From Dactylosporangium sp. AC04546 (GTDB lineage Bacteria; Actinomycetota; Actinomycetes; Mycobacteriales; Micromonosporaceae), in the NCBI RefSeq assembly GCF_022095675.1, contig NZ_JAHYSG010000037.1, forward strand, positions 1-64,000: 64,000 bases of DNA, read 5' to 3'. The position numbers and the translations under genes were made by a program. Below, piece after piece: positions 34,246-43,387 of the stretch (position 1 is the first letter of the stretch; each line of letters opens with the position of its first letter). The notes below the pieces were generated by a model. That model made no database searches and was not told where the DNA came from. It saw nothing but the letters and a program-made list of their open reading frames with translations.

Positions 34246-37200
34246 GACGACGTCCACCCCGCGTCGATGGCGTCCTGCAGTCGCTTACTGAATACGGCGT
34301 GCGCCTGCCGGTACTCGCTCTCCCGATCCGCCTTGTAGAACGGCGCCACGTACCCTTCCGGGACCGGATTCCGCTCCGGGTCGTCGAAGTACGCCATCAG
34401 CTGCTCGTAATGCTCTTTCGTCTGGCCGTATCCGAACGCGTGGTGGCTGCGGGCAATCCGACGCCCCGCTTTGTCGAACCAGGTCTCTCTTTCGTAGTCC
34501 AACAAGATCGGATAGCGCGAACGGTAAACGGCGACAAGCTGGTCGGCCGTAATTTCAAGCCATACCGCCACAAGTGAGTCGAGTTCGACAAGAGCGGAGC
34601 GGCGGGCACACTCAGACCGCAGGGGGGTGATCCGATCCCACGCAGCAGTGACGCTTCCAAGGTCGGGGACTCCCGGCCAATCGATGGCCCACGTGTCCAC
34701 AGCCCAGATGGAGCGGAACAACTCAGCCCAAAGCGAAGCGTAGTCCGCGGTTAGGCAGTGTAGGCGCATGGTGCGCAGGAGAAGACCGTTGACGAGCGGG
34801 TGCTGAGGGCTGCCGGTTGGCATCTTGGGTGCGTCGCCGATCTGAAGGTCGGCACGTCCGACAGCCCGGAGCAGGTAGTCAAGTGGCAGCGCAGACCAGA
34901 AACCGGCGGCGATCGCAGTCGCCAAGTTGTCCGCCGCCGCCAGGGAATGAACTGCGTTGACATGAGAAGGGCCAGGCGGAATGAGCGCCGCGAAAAGGCT
35001 GCGCTCGGTATCGAAGGGAATCATCCGGCGCCAGGCCAGCCGAAAGAACTCGGTGTATGGGCGACGATCCCAGACGTCCTGAGCAGCGATCCATCGTTCC
35101 CGGTCGGAGGCGCGGACATAGTTCGTCCGGGGTATGACTTTTTCCGGAAGGCCGGTGATATCCCATGTCGACCAGTCGCGGTTAGTCTTGCAAGGATTGT
35201 TGGGTTGCTTACTGAAGGGAGTGGCCACAGACAGATGGGGGCCTTGCAGAATCACCTCATGAAGAGATTCCGGCGTAGTGCTGGACCATCGAATCAGGCC
35301 GTCCTTCTTGCCGTTCGCCTCATCGTATCCCCGGCTGATGCGGGGCGCATACGCCCCGAGGCGGTGCTCGGCCCTCGACAGAGCCGCAATGGCCCCTTGC
35401 TCCTCAACGGTCACCGGATAGAGCAATGGAGTCTGACTGATAGGCGTCTGCGAGTCACCGCCCGACAGACGCTGCCATTGCGCAAGCAGCTTCTCATCCA
35501 CCTTGATGAGTCTGGACCGGTGAGGGCGCAGCTCCCACTTGCCCTCATGCTTGATTCCTGGCACATCGCCACTACCGTCGTGCTGGAGGGAGTCCACCAA
35601 TGTTCGCGGCGCGAAGAGCCAGCTCGTATGGGTAAATTCAATGGACTGGCGGGCACCGTATATATGAATACCAAACTCGGTATTTGCGTGCACCTCCGGA
35701 AATACGCCGGCACGGTTGGAGAAATGTGCGTGGAACAGCAGGTTCTTGTACACCGCCGCCCGCAGTCGCCCCTCCTTCACACCGCCGAAATGCGTATCTG
35801 GATGAACCATGCCCGCGGCCCCGGAAGCGCCAAGGTTTCCCCATACGCGGCATATGAAGGCCCTGTAAAGATCAGCCTGCGTGCCCGCCAGCAGCGGGTA
35901 CGTCGCCGCCGAACCCAGTATCGCCACCGTACCGGCATTAGCGGCCAGCGAACTCAAGAAGTAGAGCGCCGCCGGAGTCGAGGTCAATACCAGACACTTC
36001 CGCCTCTGCCATTCCGTGACGCTGGGCTTGTCTGCCAGCATGAACCACGGTTCTAGCTCTGCGAGGATCACATCCTCCTGCCAACGCGGCCGAACCCACG
36101 GAGGATTACCCATCTGGAGGTCGAAGCCGCCCTTGGCGAAAGTCTGGGCGAACGTCAGTTCCCAATGGAAGAAGCCGTGCTGCTCGGCAATGGCCTCAGC
36201 GGTTTGCAGCCACGAGAAACGGTCGGCGAGGCGGTATGACTCGTCCATGCCCATCAGGCCGACCAAGTCGCCTTCGTAGTCACCGAGCTCGCTGAGCGAC
36301 TCGAAGTCGCTGACCAGCGAGTCGGGAGGAATGTCGGAGCGGCCGATGAGTGCTTCGGCGAAGGTGAGCCAGTCGTCCAGATCAGCCAACGGCACCTGCA
36401 TGCGAAGCTGTTCGGCTAGCGTCATCTTGCGGATGCCGGTCGGCTTGGTCGGCAGCTCGAGTTGCTGCGGCGCTGTCTGGCCAAAGAGGTCCTGCACCGC
36501 AAAACTCTCTGGCTCGTCGTACACCGGCAGGTCTTTGACGTGGGTGACCTCGACAGGCTCAGCGGGGTATACGGTGTCCGACCCATCGAGCAAGCCAACC
36601 TTGTCCAGCGGCCAGTACCACAGCGAGCACCAGACGTCCATCAGCGTTTTGAGTCGCCAGTACGGTGTGCCCGGTCTGGTCAGGTCTGCGACGATCTTCT
36701 CGCGTGGCACCGCCTCGGTGACCTTCGGCAAGTTCTGCGCTTCCCAGATCTTGATGTCGCGGCGGATCTCGCGCTCGGAGATCTCAAGTCGCCGCTGGAC
36801 GAGGTGCCACAGGTACTCGACGCGGCGGGCCAGCGCCTGTAACCGGGCGACCTGCGAAGCCCTGCCACGCGCGGTCGGCACGCGCTTCATCACCGCGCGC
36901 CACTTCTTGAACTTCTCAGTCTCGGTTGGCGCCAGCTCGCGAGCCTCCTTCTCCCCCGCGACCACGCCCCAGCCGTCGGCCGGAAGCAGGAAGTGATGGA
37001 TCGTGCCCTCGTCGATCGGGCCCTCGCGGAATGGCTGATCCTTCGGCGCGGTGGTGAGCCAGGACTTGTCGGCGAGCTGCTTCGGTGTGTACGTCTGCCG
37101 TCGCCCGCCAATCAGGGAGTTGCCGCGTTGCAGGTGCAGGCCGAACCAGGGCGCCTGAAGTCCCGCGTGCATGACGTTGAGCCAGAGCGACACTTCGGCC

Positions 37201-39143
37201 AGTTCGACCGCGGTGCGGTTAAGGTCGACGCCATAGCAGTTGTGCAAGGCGATGTACGCCTTCACGCGCTGGAGTTCGAGGTGGTACTGCTCGGGATCGA
37301 GTCGCTTGTCGAGTTCCTTCTGACGGCGGCGCAGGTATTCGGCAGCGACCTGATTAATCGCCTCGTTGAGGAACGCGCCCGAGCCCAGCGCAGGCTCGCA
37401 GATCGTCCAGTTGAGCAGCTCGCGAGCCAGAGTAACCGTGCCGTTCTGGTCGAGGCGGTACTTCAAGGCGAGCTGGACGGTGACTTCGGTCAGCGACTGC
37501 GGGGTGTAGTAGGAGGCGCTGGTTTGCCGGTCGCGGCCGGCGAGCCGATAGACGAACGAGCCCGGCTCGTAGGTGACCCGGCTGCGAACGCCTGTGTAAG
37601 GGTTCTCCTTGTAGACGAAAACCGCGTCGTCATATTCGTCCACTTTGGACGCCGGGATCATCCACGAACCGTCCTTTGGGTCGCCGTTCTTGGCGACCTC
37701 GTAGAGCTGTTCGGTGGCGACGAAGCCGGTGTAGGACATCAGGCCCTCGTAGACCGCACCGAGCTGATTGATGCCCAGCTGGGCGTACGAGATAAAGCCA
37801 CCCCGGCCCTTCTTGTTGCCCTTACGGAGCATGAGCCGGCGCAGTACCTGATACAGCGTGGCGTTACGCAGCCGCGTGTCAAGCTTCGGGCCGGCGGGGT
37901 CGTCCGGGTCGCTGCCCGGCTGGGGGACCAGCCGGCCGATCAGCTTCGTGTACTCGGGCAGGAATAGGTTAGACCTCATCGGCTCGAAGCGCAGTCCGAT
38001 ATCCTCGCTGGCCCTTTCGTCGACGGCTTCGCTACCACGTTCCCGATGACCCTTGTTGACCATCCGGAAGAGCAGGTCGAGCGACTCGTACAGGTGGAAG
38101 CCGCCCTCTGCCGAGGGAGCCATCCGGCGCGAGATTAGCTCGCCGAGGCGGCCGAGGCTGTAGCCATCGACGTACTCGGGGTCGTTCACCGGCAGCACGC
38201 CGAGCTCGGGTCGCGCCTCTGCGTAGAGAAGGAAGAGGATGCGGTACAAGTACCGCAGTGCCTCGCGGCCGAGATCCTTGGCGAGCTCGTCGAGGTCCAT
38301 GACCTGCTGCGGTTGGTAGCCGGCCTGCCGGATCCGGTCGAGCACCTCGTTGGCGATGAGTTCGACCGAGACGCGTAGTCCTTCACGCAATTCGCTATCT
38401 ACGCCGGATGCATGCTGCCGGGAGCCGGCGACAAGGTCGGCGAGCGGTTCGGTGCCGCCCTCGGCGGTTGGTCGCAATGAGTCGGCGCCGAAGAGCGCCG
38501 CGATGACGTCGAGTTCCTTGTCGTCGTTGCGGCCGTACGCGATGTCGAGGCTCACCGCGAGGTAGCGTCCCTCGCCCCAGACGCTTCGGTCGGCGAGGGT
38601 GAGGACGCCGCCGCTGAGGATCAGTACGTAGCGGGGCGGACTGTCGGCGGCCAAGAGCCAGGAGGCGAGTTTCGCGCCGGTTTCGATTGTCTGGCCGTCC
38701 GCGAGGGTGACCGGCTGGAGCAGGCGACCGGCATCGGTCGGGTCCTGGGCCGCGTCGGTGTCGACGGCCCAGCCGCAGTCGATGGCAACGATGCCGTGGC
38801 CGGCGGCCAGGTCCGCGTGGGCAACCTGGATCTGGTGGTCCTGTCGGCCCCGTTCGACGGTGATGGTCTGCGGCTTCGGTTCGAAGCCGAGCTGGGTCAG
38901 GATCTCGTTGTGCAGCTTGCGTAGCCGCTCGGGGTCGAAGAGCTCGAGGTCGGCCAGTTCGGTCTTGGCGTTGAAGTAGTCGCGGCGGTAATGGCGCAGC
39001 CCGGCCCGCGGCGTGGCCCGACCGGCCTTCTCCTCGTCGGCCCACCGCTTGAACAGCCCGCCCTTGAGGGTGGTCGGCAGGACTTCGGCGAGGTAGTGCG
39101 CGGAGAGGTATTCGCCGCGGTTGGTCAGCGATTCGAAGCTCAT
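34242..39143 (-). CDS. Eco57I/PglX/DrmMI-type adenine DNA methyltransferase
   Basis: 1,633 aa, class I SAM-dependent N6-adenine methylase. An N-terminal region of ~550 residues precedes the SAM motif CEPALGSGAFLNEA (about 581-594) and a catalytic NPPW motif (MGNPPWVRP, about residue 1012), with the large inserted region typical of Eco57I-like enzymes. The C-terminal ~500 residues probably select target DNA. No obvious PD-(D/E)XK nuclease. Expected role: host DNA marking, as DrmMI in class 1 DISARM or PglX in BREX/Pgl. Codon composition of the C-terminal half (about 34,400-36,100) is visibly lower in GC than the N-terminal half, hinting at a domain swap. ATG overlaps the SNF2 stop by 4 nt. Confidence 0.92.
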   Translation of the reverse strand: MSFESLTNRGEYLSAHYLAEVLPTTLKGGLFKRWADEEKAGRATPRAGLRHYRRDYFNAKTELADLELFDPERLRKLHNEILTQLGFEPKPQTITVERGRQDHQIQVAHADLAAGHGIVAIDCGWAVDTDAAQDPTDAGRLLQPVTLADGQTIETGAKLASWLLAADSPPRYVLILSGGVLTLADRSVWGEGRYLAVSLDIAYGRNDDKELDVIAALFGADSLRPTAEGGTEPLADLVAGSRQHASGVDSELREGLRVSVELIANEVLDRIRQAGYQPQQVMDLDELAKDLGREALRYLYRILFLLYAEARPELGVLPVNDPEYVDGYSLGRLGELISRRMAPSAEGGFHLYESLDLLFRMVNKGHRERGSEAVDERASEDIGLRFEPMRSNLFLPEYTKLIGRLVPQPGSDPDDPAGPKLDTRLRNATLYQVLRRLMLRKGNKKGRGGFISYAQLGINQLGAVYEGLMSYTGFVATEQLYEVAKNGDPKDGSWMIPASKVDEYDDAVFVYKENPYTGVRSRVTYEPGSFVYRLAGRDRQTSASYYTPQSLTEVTVQLALKYRLDQNGTVTLARELLNWTICEPALGSGAFLNEAINQVAAEYLRRRQKELDKRLDPEQYHLELQRVKAYIALHNCYGVDLNRTAVELAEVSLWLNVMHAGLQAPWFGLHLQRGNSLIGGRRQTYTPKQLADKSWLTTAPKDQPFREGPIDEGTIHHFLLPADGWGVVAGEKEARELAPTETEKFKKWRAVMKRVPTARGRASQVARLQALARRVEYLWHLVQRRLEISEREIRRDIKIWEAQNLPKVTEAVPREKIVADLTRPGTPYWRLKTLMDVWCSLWYWPLDKVGLLDGSDTVYPAEPVEVTHVKDLPVYDEPESFAVQDLFGQTAPQQLELPTKPTGIRKMTLAEQLRMQVPLADLDDWLTFAEALIGRSDIPPDSLVSDFESLSELGDYEGDLVGLMGMDESYRLADRFSWLQTAEAIAEQHGFFHWELTFAQTFAKGGFDLQMGNPPWVRPRWQEDVILAELEPWFMLADKPSVTEWQRRKCLVLTSTPAALYFLSSLAANAGTVAILGSAATYPLLAGTQADLYRAFICRVWGNLGASGAAGMVHPDTHFGGVKEGRLRAAVYKNLLFHAHFSNRAGVFPEVHANTEFGIHIYGARQSIEFTHTSWLFAPRTLVDSLQHDGSGDVPGIKHEGKWELRPHRSRLIKVDEKLLAQWQRLSGGDSQTPISQTPLLYPVTVEEQGAIAALSRAEHRLGAYAPRISRGYDEANGKKDGLIRWSSTTPESLHEVILQGPHLSVATPFSKQPNNPCKTNRDWSTWDITGLPEKVIPRTNYVRASDRERWIAAQDVWDRRPYTEFFRLAWRRMIPFDTERSLFAALIPPGPSHVNAVHSLAAADNLATAIAAGFWSALPLDYLLRAVGRADLQIGDAPKMPTGSPQHPLVNGLLLRTMRLHCLTADYASLWAELFRSIWAVDTWAIDWPGVPDLGSVTAAWDRITPLRSECARRSALVELDSLVAVWLEITADQLVAVYRSRYPILLDYERETWFDKAGRRIARSHHAFGYGQTKEHYEQLMAYFDDPERNPVPEGYVAPFYKADRESEYRQAHAVFSKRLQDAIDAGWTSS

Positions 39144-41938
39144 GCGGCTGTCTCCGGAGTATTGACGAGGACGGCGAGCACCCGCAGCAGCGGATCACCG
39201 GCGGTCTCCAGCCGGTCGAGCAGGTCGTTCTGCTCCTTGACGGTGCCGTGGACCTGCTTGCGGCGTTTCTGTTGCAGCGGGGCCGGCAGCTCGTCCAGCA
39301 GGCTCTGCTGCTCGAAGCGGGTCAGCCGGTCCCGGTATCGGCGCAGCGGCTCGGCGTTGGCGGCGGCCCATTCGTCGCGCTTGTCCGCAAGGTGCCGCCG
39401 GGCGGCGGCGACGGCCTGCGGTACGAGGGCCTGCACCTCATCGAGCGGGACGGCGATGGCGCGGTTGACCATCTTCGGGCCGACGCCGGCCGCGGCCAGC
39501 GCCTCGTCCATCGGCTTGATCACCGGCGCGCCGGGAAGGCCGGAGACGGCCATCCACTCGACCACGGTGGGCTGGCCGAGACGGTTGGCGTAGACGCCCT
39601 GCACGAGGAAGACCGGGCCGTCGACGTCTGCGGTGAGGACCGGTGCCTGCTGGCGGCCGAGGCGGATCAGTACCTTGTCGACCAGCCAGTCGATCATTGG
39701 GTGGACGTCGCTGAGGAACGCAATATCGGGCCACGTCGTCGTGGTGGCCTTGCGGGCCTCGTCGAGCTTGCGCTGCCCCAGCTTGCGGTCGAAGGTGACC
39801 TTGAGGCGAAGCTTGTCGCCCTCCTCGTGCGCCTTGAGGTAGGACTTCGGCAGGTCCGACAGCCGGTGCATGAGGTCGTCGGGTGCGAGGAACGTCAGCA
39901 GCTCGTCCTCGCGGCGCAGGTCGATGGCGTCCTCGGGTTTGTCGTCGTAGAGCTCGCGGAGCGCGATGTCGACGAATTCGCTCGTCGAGTCGAAGAGCTT
40001 GGACACCCGCGCCCGTGGTACCTCGGTTCCCGCCTCAAACTGCCCCACCCCCGCCATGAGATCTCCCAGGACGTCCACCTCGAAGCCGGCGTCGTAGGAC
40101 TCGTCCACCGTCTTTCCCTCGAGGAGGTCTCTGACCAGCCGGTCCTCTTCCACCTTGGCGTCGTACATGCCGGTCATTGCCTCGACGCTGCCGAGGCTGC
40201 GGTGGGCGATCTCCTCCCGATCGAGCAGCTTCTCGGCGACCGTGCGGTCGTCCTTGGCGTCGATCACCTCGGAGGTGAGGATCAGAGCGCGGAACTGCGG
40301 CTGGTGGCGTTGGCCGTAGCGGTCGATGCGGCCGTTGCGTTGCTCGATGCGGATCAGGCTCCACGGGATGTCGTAGTGGATCAGGTGGTGGCACTGCTGG
40401 TGCAGGTTGACGCCCTCGGATGCGACGTCGCCGGTGAAGAGCAGTCGCACCTCGCTGCTCTCCAGCTCGAACTCCTGCAGTACCTTCTGCTCGTCGGCGT
40501 CGGTCAGCCCGCCGTGCAGGACGCGCACCGCGCCGGGCTTGAGGCCGAGCTTGGCCGGCACGACTTCGGCGAGCCATTTCAGAGTTGGTACCCGCTCTGA
40601 GAAGACCACGACCCGGGTGGTGCTGCCTGGCTTGATGCCGATGGTCTCCAGCTCGGTGAGGAGCCGGTTGAGCTTGCTGGAGTCCCGGTCGGTCATAGCA
40701 GCTGTCAGCTCGGCGAGCTGGTCCAACGCGACGGCTTCGGTGCCGGTCGCGTTCTTGCGCCGGTTGGCGACGGTGGCGGCGAGCGCCTTGTGGGAGGAGA
40801 GGAAGGACTTCAGCAGCGTGTACGGGAACAGCCGGTCCAGGCCGCGCAGCGGCTGGTCGCTCCACGTGCCGGCCAGCCACACCTCGGCCAGTTCGGCGAA
40901 GATCTTCTCTTCGGCGTTGGTGGCGGGGCAGTGCAGCGGGACCGATGGGCCGCGGTCGGCCCAGCGGTCCCCGATCGCATCGCGTACCTCTGGGCTGATC
41001 TTCGTCCGGCGCAGGTACAGGTGCTCAATGTCCTTCGCCTGGTAGTCCTTCTTGTTGGCGATGGCCGCCGGGTCGAGCAGCGAGATGAGCTCGGCGAACG
41101 ACTCCTTGTCACCGTTGTGCGGGGTGGCGCTGGCCAGCAGCAGCGCGTCGGTCCTGGGGGCCAGCCGCCGGGCCAGCTCGTTACGCAGGTTGCCCTTGTT
41201 GATGAGGTTGTGGGACTCGTCGATGACCACGGCGTCCCAGGTGATCGCATCGAGGTGGTGGCCGAACTGGCCGGCGTCCTTGAGCGTGTCGACCGAGATG
41301 ATCGCTCGCTTGAAGTAGGTGAACGGGTTGCGGCCAGCCGGGATCTCCTGCTGGATGCGCTGAATGCCGGTCGAGTCGAGACGCACCAGTGGGATCGCGA
41401 AGCGGGTCCACAGCTCGCGCTGGAACTGCTCCAGCACCTGCTGCGGCGAGACGACCAGAATCCGGTCGCCGCGTCCGCGTCGGATCAGCTCGGCCAGGAT
41501 GAGCCCGATCTCCAGCGTCTTGCCCAGGCCCACCACGTCGGCGAGCAGGATCCGCGGGCGCAGCCCGGAAAGGGCGAGTTCCGCTGGTCGCTGTTGGTAC
41601 GGCAGTGGGTCAAGCAGGAACCGGTCGGCCAGCGCCAGCCCGCGCTCCGAACGTGGGAGCGGCGTACGACGGAGAACCGCCTCCAGGAAGAGCCGGCCGC
41701 GCCGGAACCGTGACGAGGTGTCCTGGACGAGGATCGTGTCCTCCGGTCGCATCGCGCGTACCTTCTCCAGGCCCGTGAAGAACGTCGCCTCCATGTCCTG
41801 CACGAACTCCGACACACCTACGGCCTTGACCATGGTTCCGTCGTGCGGGGTGGGCTTCGCGGTGCGGACGAGCCACTCCTCGTCGCGGACGAGGATTCGG
41901 GCACCGGGCGCGAACGACGCGGACTCCGGGTTGGTCAT
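39140..41938 (-). CDS. SNF2/RapA-type helicase, DrmD-like
   Basis: 932 aa. Superfamily 2 ATPase: Walker A ADVVGLGKTLEIGL (about 133-146), DESH box in VVIDESHNLINKG, and helicase motifs V-VI in DVASEGVNLHQQCHHLIHYD and EQRNGRIDRYGQ. An N-terminal ~90-residue SH3-like start (GARILVRDEEWLVR) is shared with DrmD-like proteins. Likely a double-strand DNA translocase that works with the methylase and DUF1998 helicase. ATG at 41938 with GGAAGG upstream; 13 nt after the kinase 1 stop. Confidence 0.9.
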   Translation of the reverse strand: MTNPESASFAPGARILVRDEEWLVRTAKPTPHDGTMVKAVGVSEFVQDMEATFFTGLEKVRAMRPEDTILVQDTSSRFRRGRLFLEAVLRRTPLPRSERGLALADRFLLDPLPYQQRPAELALSGLRPRILLADVVGLGKTLEIGLILAELIRRGRGDRILVVSPQQVLEQFQRELWTRFAIPLVRLDSTGIQRIQQEIPAGRNPFTYFKRAIISVDTLKDAGQFGHHLDAITWDAVVIDESHNLINKGNLRNELARRLAPRTDALLLASATPHNGDKESFAELISLLDPAAIANKKDYQAKDIEHLYLRRTKISPEVRDAIGDRWADRGPSVPLHCPATNAEEKIFAELAEVWLAGTWSDQPLRGLDRLFPYTLLKSFLSSHKALAATVANRRKNATGTEAVALDQLAELTAAMTDRDSSKLNRLLTELETIGIKPGSTTRVVVFSERVPTLKWLAEVVPAKLGLKPGAVRVLHGGLTDADEQKVLQEFELESSEVRLLFTGDVASEGVNLHQQCHHLIHYDIPWSLIRIEQRNGRIDRYGQRHQPQFRALILTSEVIDAKDDRTVAEKLLDREEIAHRSLGSVEAMTGMYDAKVEEDRLVRDLLEGKTVDESYDAGFEVDVLGDLMAGVGQFEAGTEVPRARVSKLFDSTSEFVDIALRELYDDKPEDAIDLRREDELLTFLAPDDLMHRLSDLPKSYLKAHEEGDKLRLKVTFDRKLGQRKLDEARKATTTTWPDIAFLSDVHPMIDWLVDKVLIRLGRQQAPVLTADVDGPVFLVQGVYANRLGQPTVVEWMAVSGLPGAPVIKPMDEALAAAGVGPKMVNRAIAVPLDEVQALVPQAVAAARRHLADKRDEWAAANAEPLRRYRDRLTRFEQQSLLDELPAPLQQKRRKQVHGTVKEQNDLLDRLETAGDPLLRVLAVLVNTPETAA

Positions 41939-41951
41939 CGAACGAACCTTC

Positions 41952-43025
41952 CTACAACGTCGGCCGACGGGCGTACTGGCGGCGAACCTTCTCGACAAGC
42001 CACATGACGTCAGGTCGAGGCTTGACCTGAGGCACAGGATCAACCGGAGTCGGCTCGGGTTCCGGCAGGTCGGCCGGCAGGACGACGGTTGTGACGGCGG
42101 TGTCCGTCTCCGGGTCCTGCTTGGGGTCGGTGAGGTGCGGCGGGACGAAGAGTTCCGCGCTGCGGTCAAAGGTCGACTCGCGGATCCGCCGGCGCAGATC
42201 GTCCGCCGACACTCCACCTGCGGTAGCGACTTCCAGCAGGCGTTTCTGCGCTGCTTTGAGCGTGGGACGAGCGGTCGGGTCGAAGGCGAGCATCGCCCCG
42301 ATCAGTGGTTTCAGCTCGGCTGGCACTCCCGCCAGATCGGGCAGGTCGGCTGGGTCGGTGATCCGGAGCAGGAGTCCCCACGAGTTGGTCGACGGATAAA
42401 GGCCATGGCCGGTGAGCGCGAAGACCAGCGTGGCCGCCACGCCGTAAACGTCGGCGGCCAGCGTCAGGTCCCGCTCGCCCTTCACCTGCTCGGGAGACAT
42501 GTAGGCAGGGGTTCCCACAATCTCGCCCGGCGCGGTCAAGTAGCTTTCCCGGTCCCGGAGCACCGCCAGCCCAAAGTCGATCACCTTCGGACCGTCTGGT
42601 CCGAGGATGATGTTCTGCGGCTTGAGGTCGCGGTGGAGCAGCCCAGCCTGGTGGACCTTGGCCAGACCGTCAGCGAGCATGGCTCCGATCATCGCGGCGA
42701 TCGGCAGCGGTAGCGGACCGCGGTCGTCGACGTACTGCCGCAAGGTCAGGCCAGGGATGTACTCGACCGCCAACCATGCCGGGTCCGCGGAGAGGTCGGC
42801 GTTTTCCAGCCGGGCCACTCGGGAGCCGTACACCAGTTTGAGGCTTTCCAGCTCCGAGGCGAAGCGGTCGCGGATCGTCGGGTCGGTGACCAGGTGGTGC
42901 TTGATGAGTTTGACGGCGACCCGGTCGGCGGTCGGCGAAACGGCGAAGTACACATCGCCCATGCCACCCGACCCGAGGCGCTGTACCAACTGGTAGTCGC
43001 CGACCGTTGTCAGCTCCGGCGTCAT
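41952..43025 (-). CDS. Ser/Thr protein kinase (kinase 1)
   Basis: 357 aa. Hanks kinase domain in residues ~10-265: glycine loop LGSGGMGDVY, lysine in VAVKLIKHH, HRDLKPQN, DFG and SPEQ, all intact. The remaining ~90 residues are Pro/Glu-rich with a basic end and no sensor or membrane segment. The start is preceded by AAGGGGGCC. It opens the coupled five-gene run that ends in kinase 2. No PP2C or PglZ phosphatase gene occurs in the window to reverse it. Substrates may be the adjacent helicase or methylases, but that is a guess. Confidence 0.9.
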   Translation of the reverse strand: MTPELTTVGDYQLVQRLGSGGMGDVYFAVSPTADRVAVKLIKHHLVTDPTIRDRFASELESLKLVYGSRVARLENADLSADPAWLAVEYIPGLTLRQYVDDRGPLPLPIAAMIGAMLADGLAKVHQAGLLHRDLKPQNIILGPDGPKVIDFGLAVLRDRESYLTAPGEIVGTPAYMSPEQVKGERDLTLAADVYGVAATLVFALTGHGLYPSTNSWGLLLRITDPADLPDLAGVPAELKPLIGAMLAFDPTARPTLKAAQKRLLEVATAGGVSADDLRRRIRESTFDRSAELFVPPHLTDPKQDPETDTAVTTVVLPADLPEPEPTPVDPVPQVKPRPDVMWLVEKVRRQYARRPTL

Positions 43026-43387
43026 CTGGCCCCCTTATATGGCTCCACACCGCGCCGGGGCCCGATAAACGACCAGCGCACAGTCGCGCATGTCCCGCAG
43101 AAGCCAAGGATGGCCGACGGACCACACAGCAGGGCGCGAGGCTCGGTCGTCGCCTGCCCGTGTCGGCGCGCAGTGTTCCCCCCGTTGCAGGTAGGCAGTA
43201 TCGCAGCGACCTTGCGTGCACGCATTCCCCCGATCGGCGGCCATTGCCAGCCACCGGCCGATGGCATACCGGCTCGCTGCACATCGAGCGACTCGCGGCG
43301 GTCGCTCTGATCACCGCCGCCGGGTTTCGCGCTGTGCTGGTTGGCAAAAGGGAGATCGCCGAGGTGCGACAAGGCTCGCATCGCAGG
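43026..43387. other. Intergenic region ahead of kinase 1
   Basis: No convincing gene. On the minus strand CATATAAG lies just before the kinase ribosome site and could be part of a promoter, which would make the kinase-to-kinase run a separate transcript from the upstream methylase. Confidence 0.4.

Noticed and set aside
43035..43347. Short frames in the space before kinase 1
   Set aside because: No ribosome site at a sensible place and no protein-like composition.
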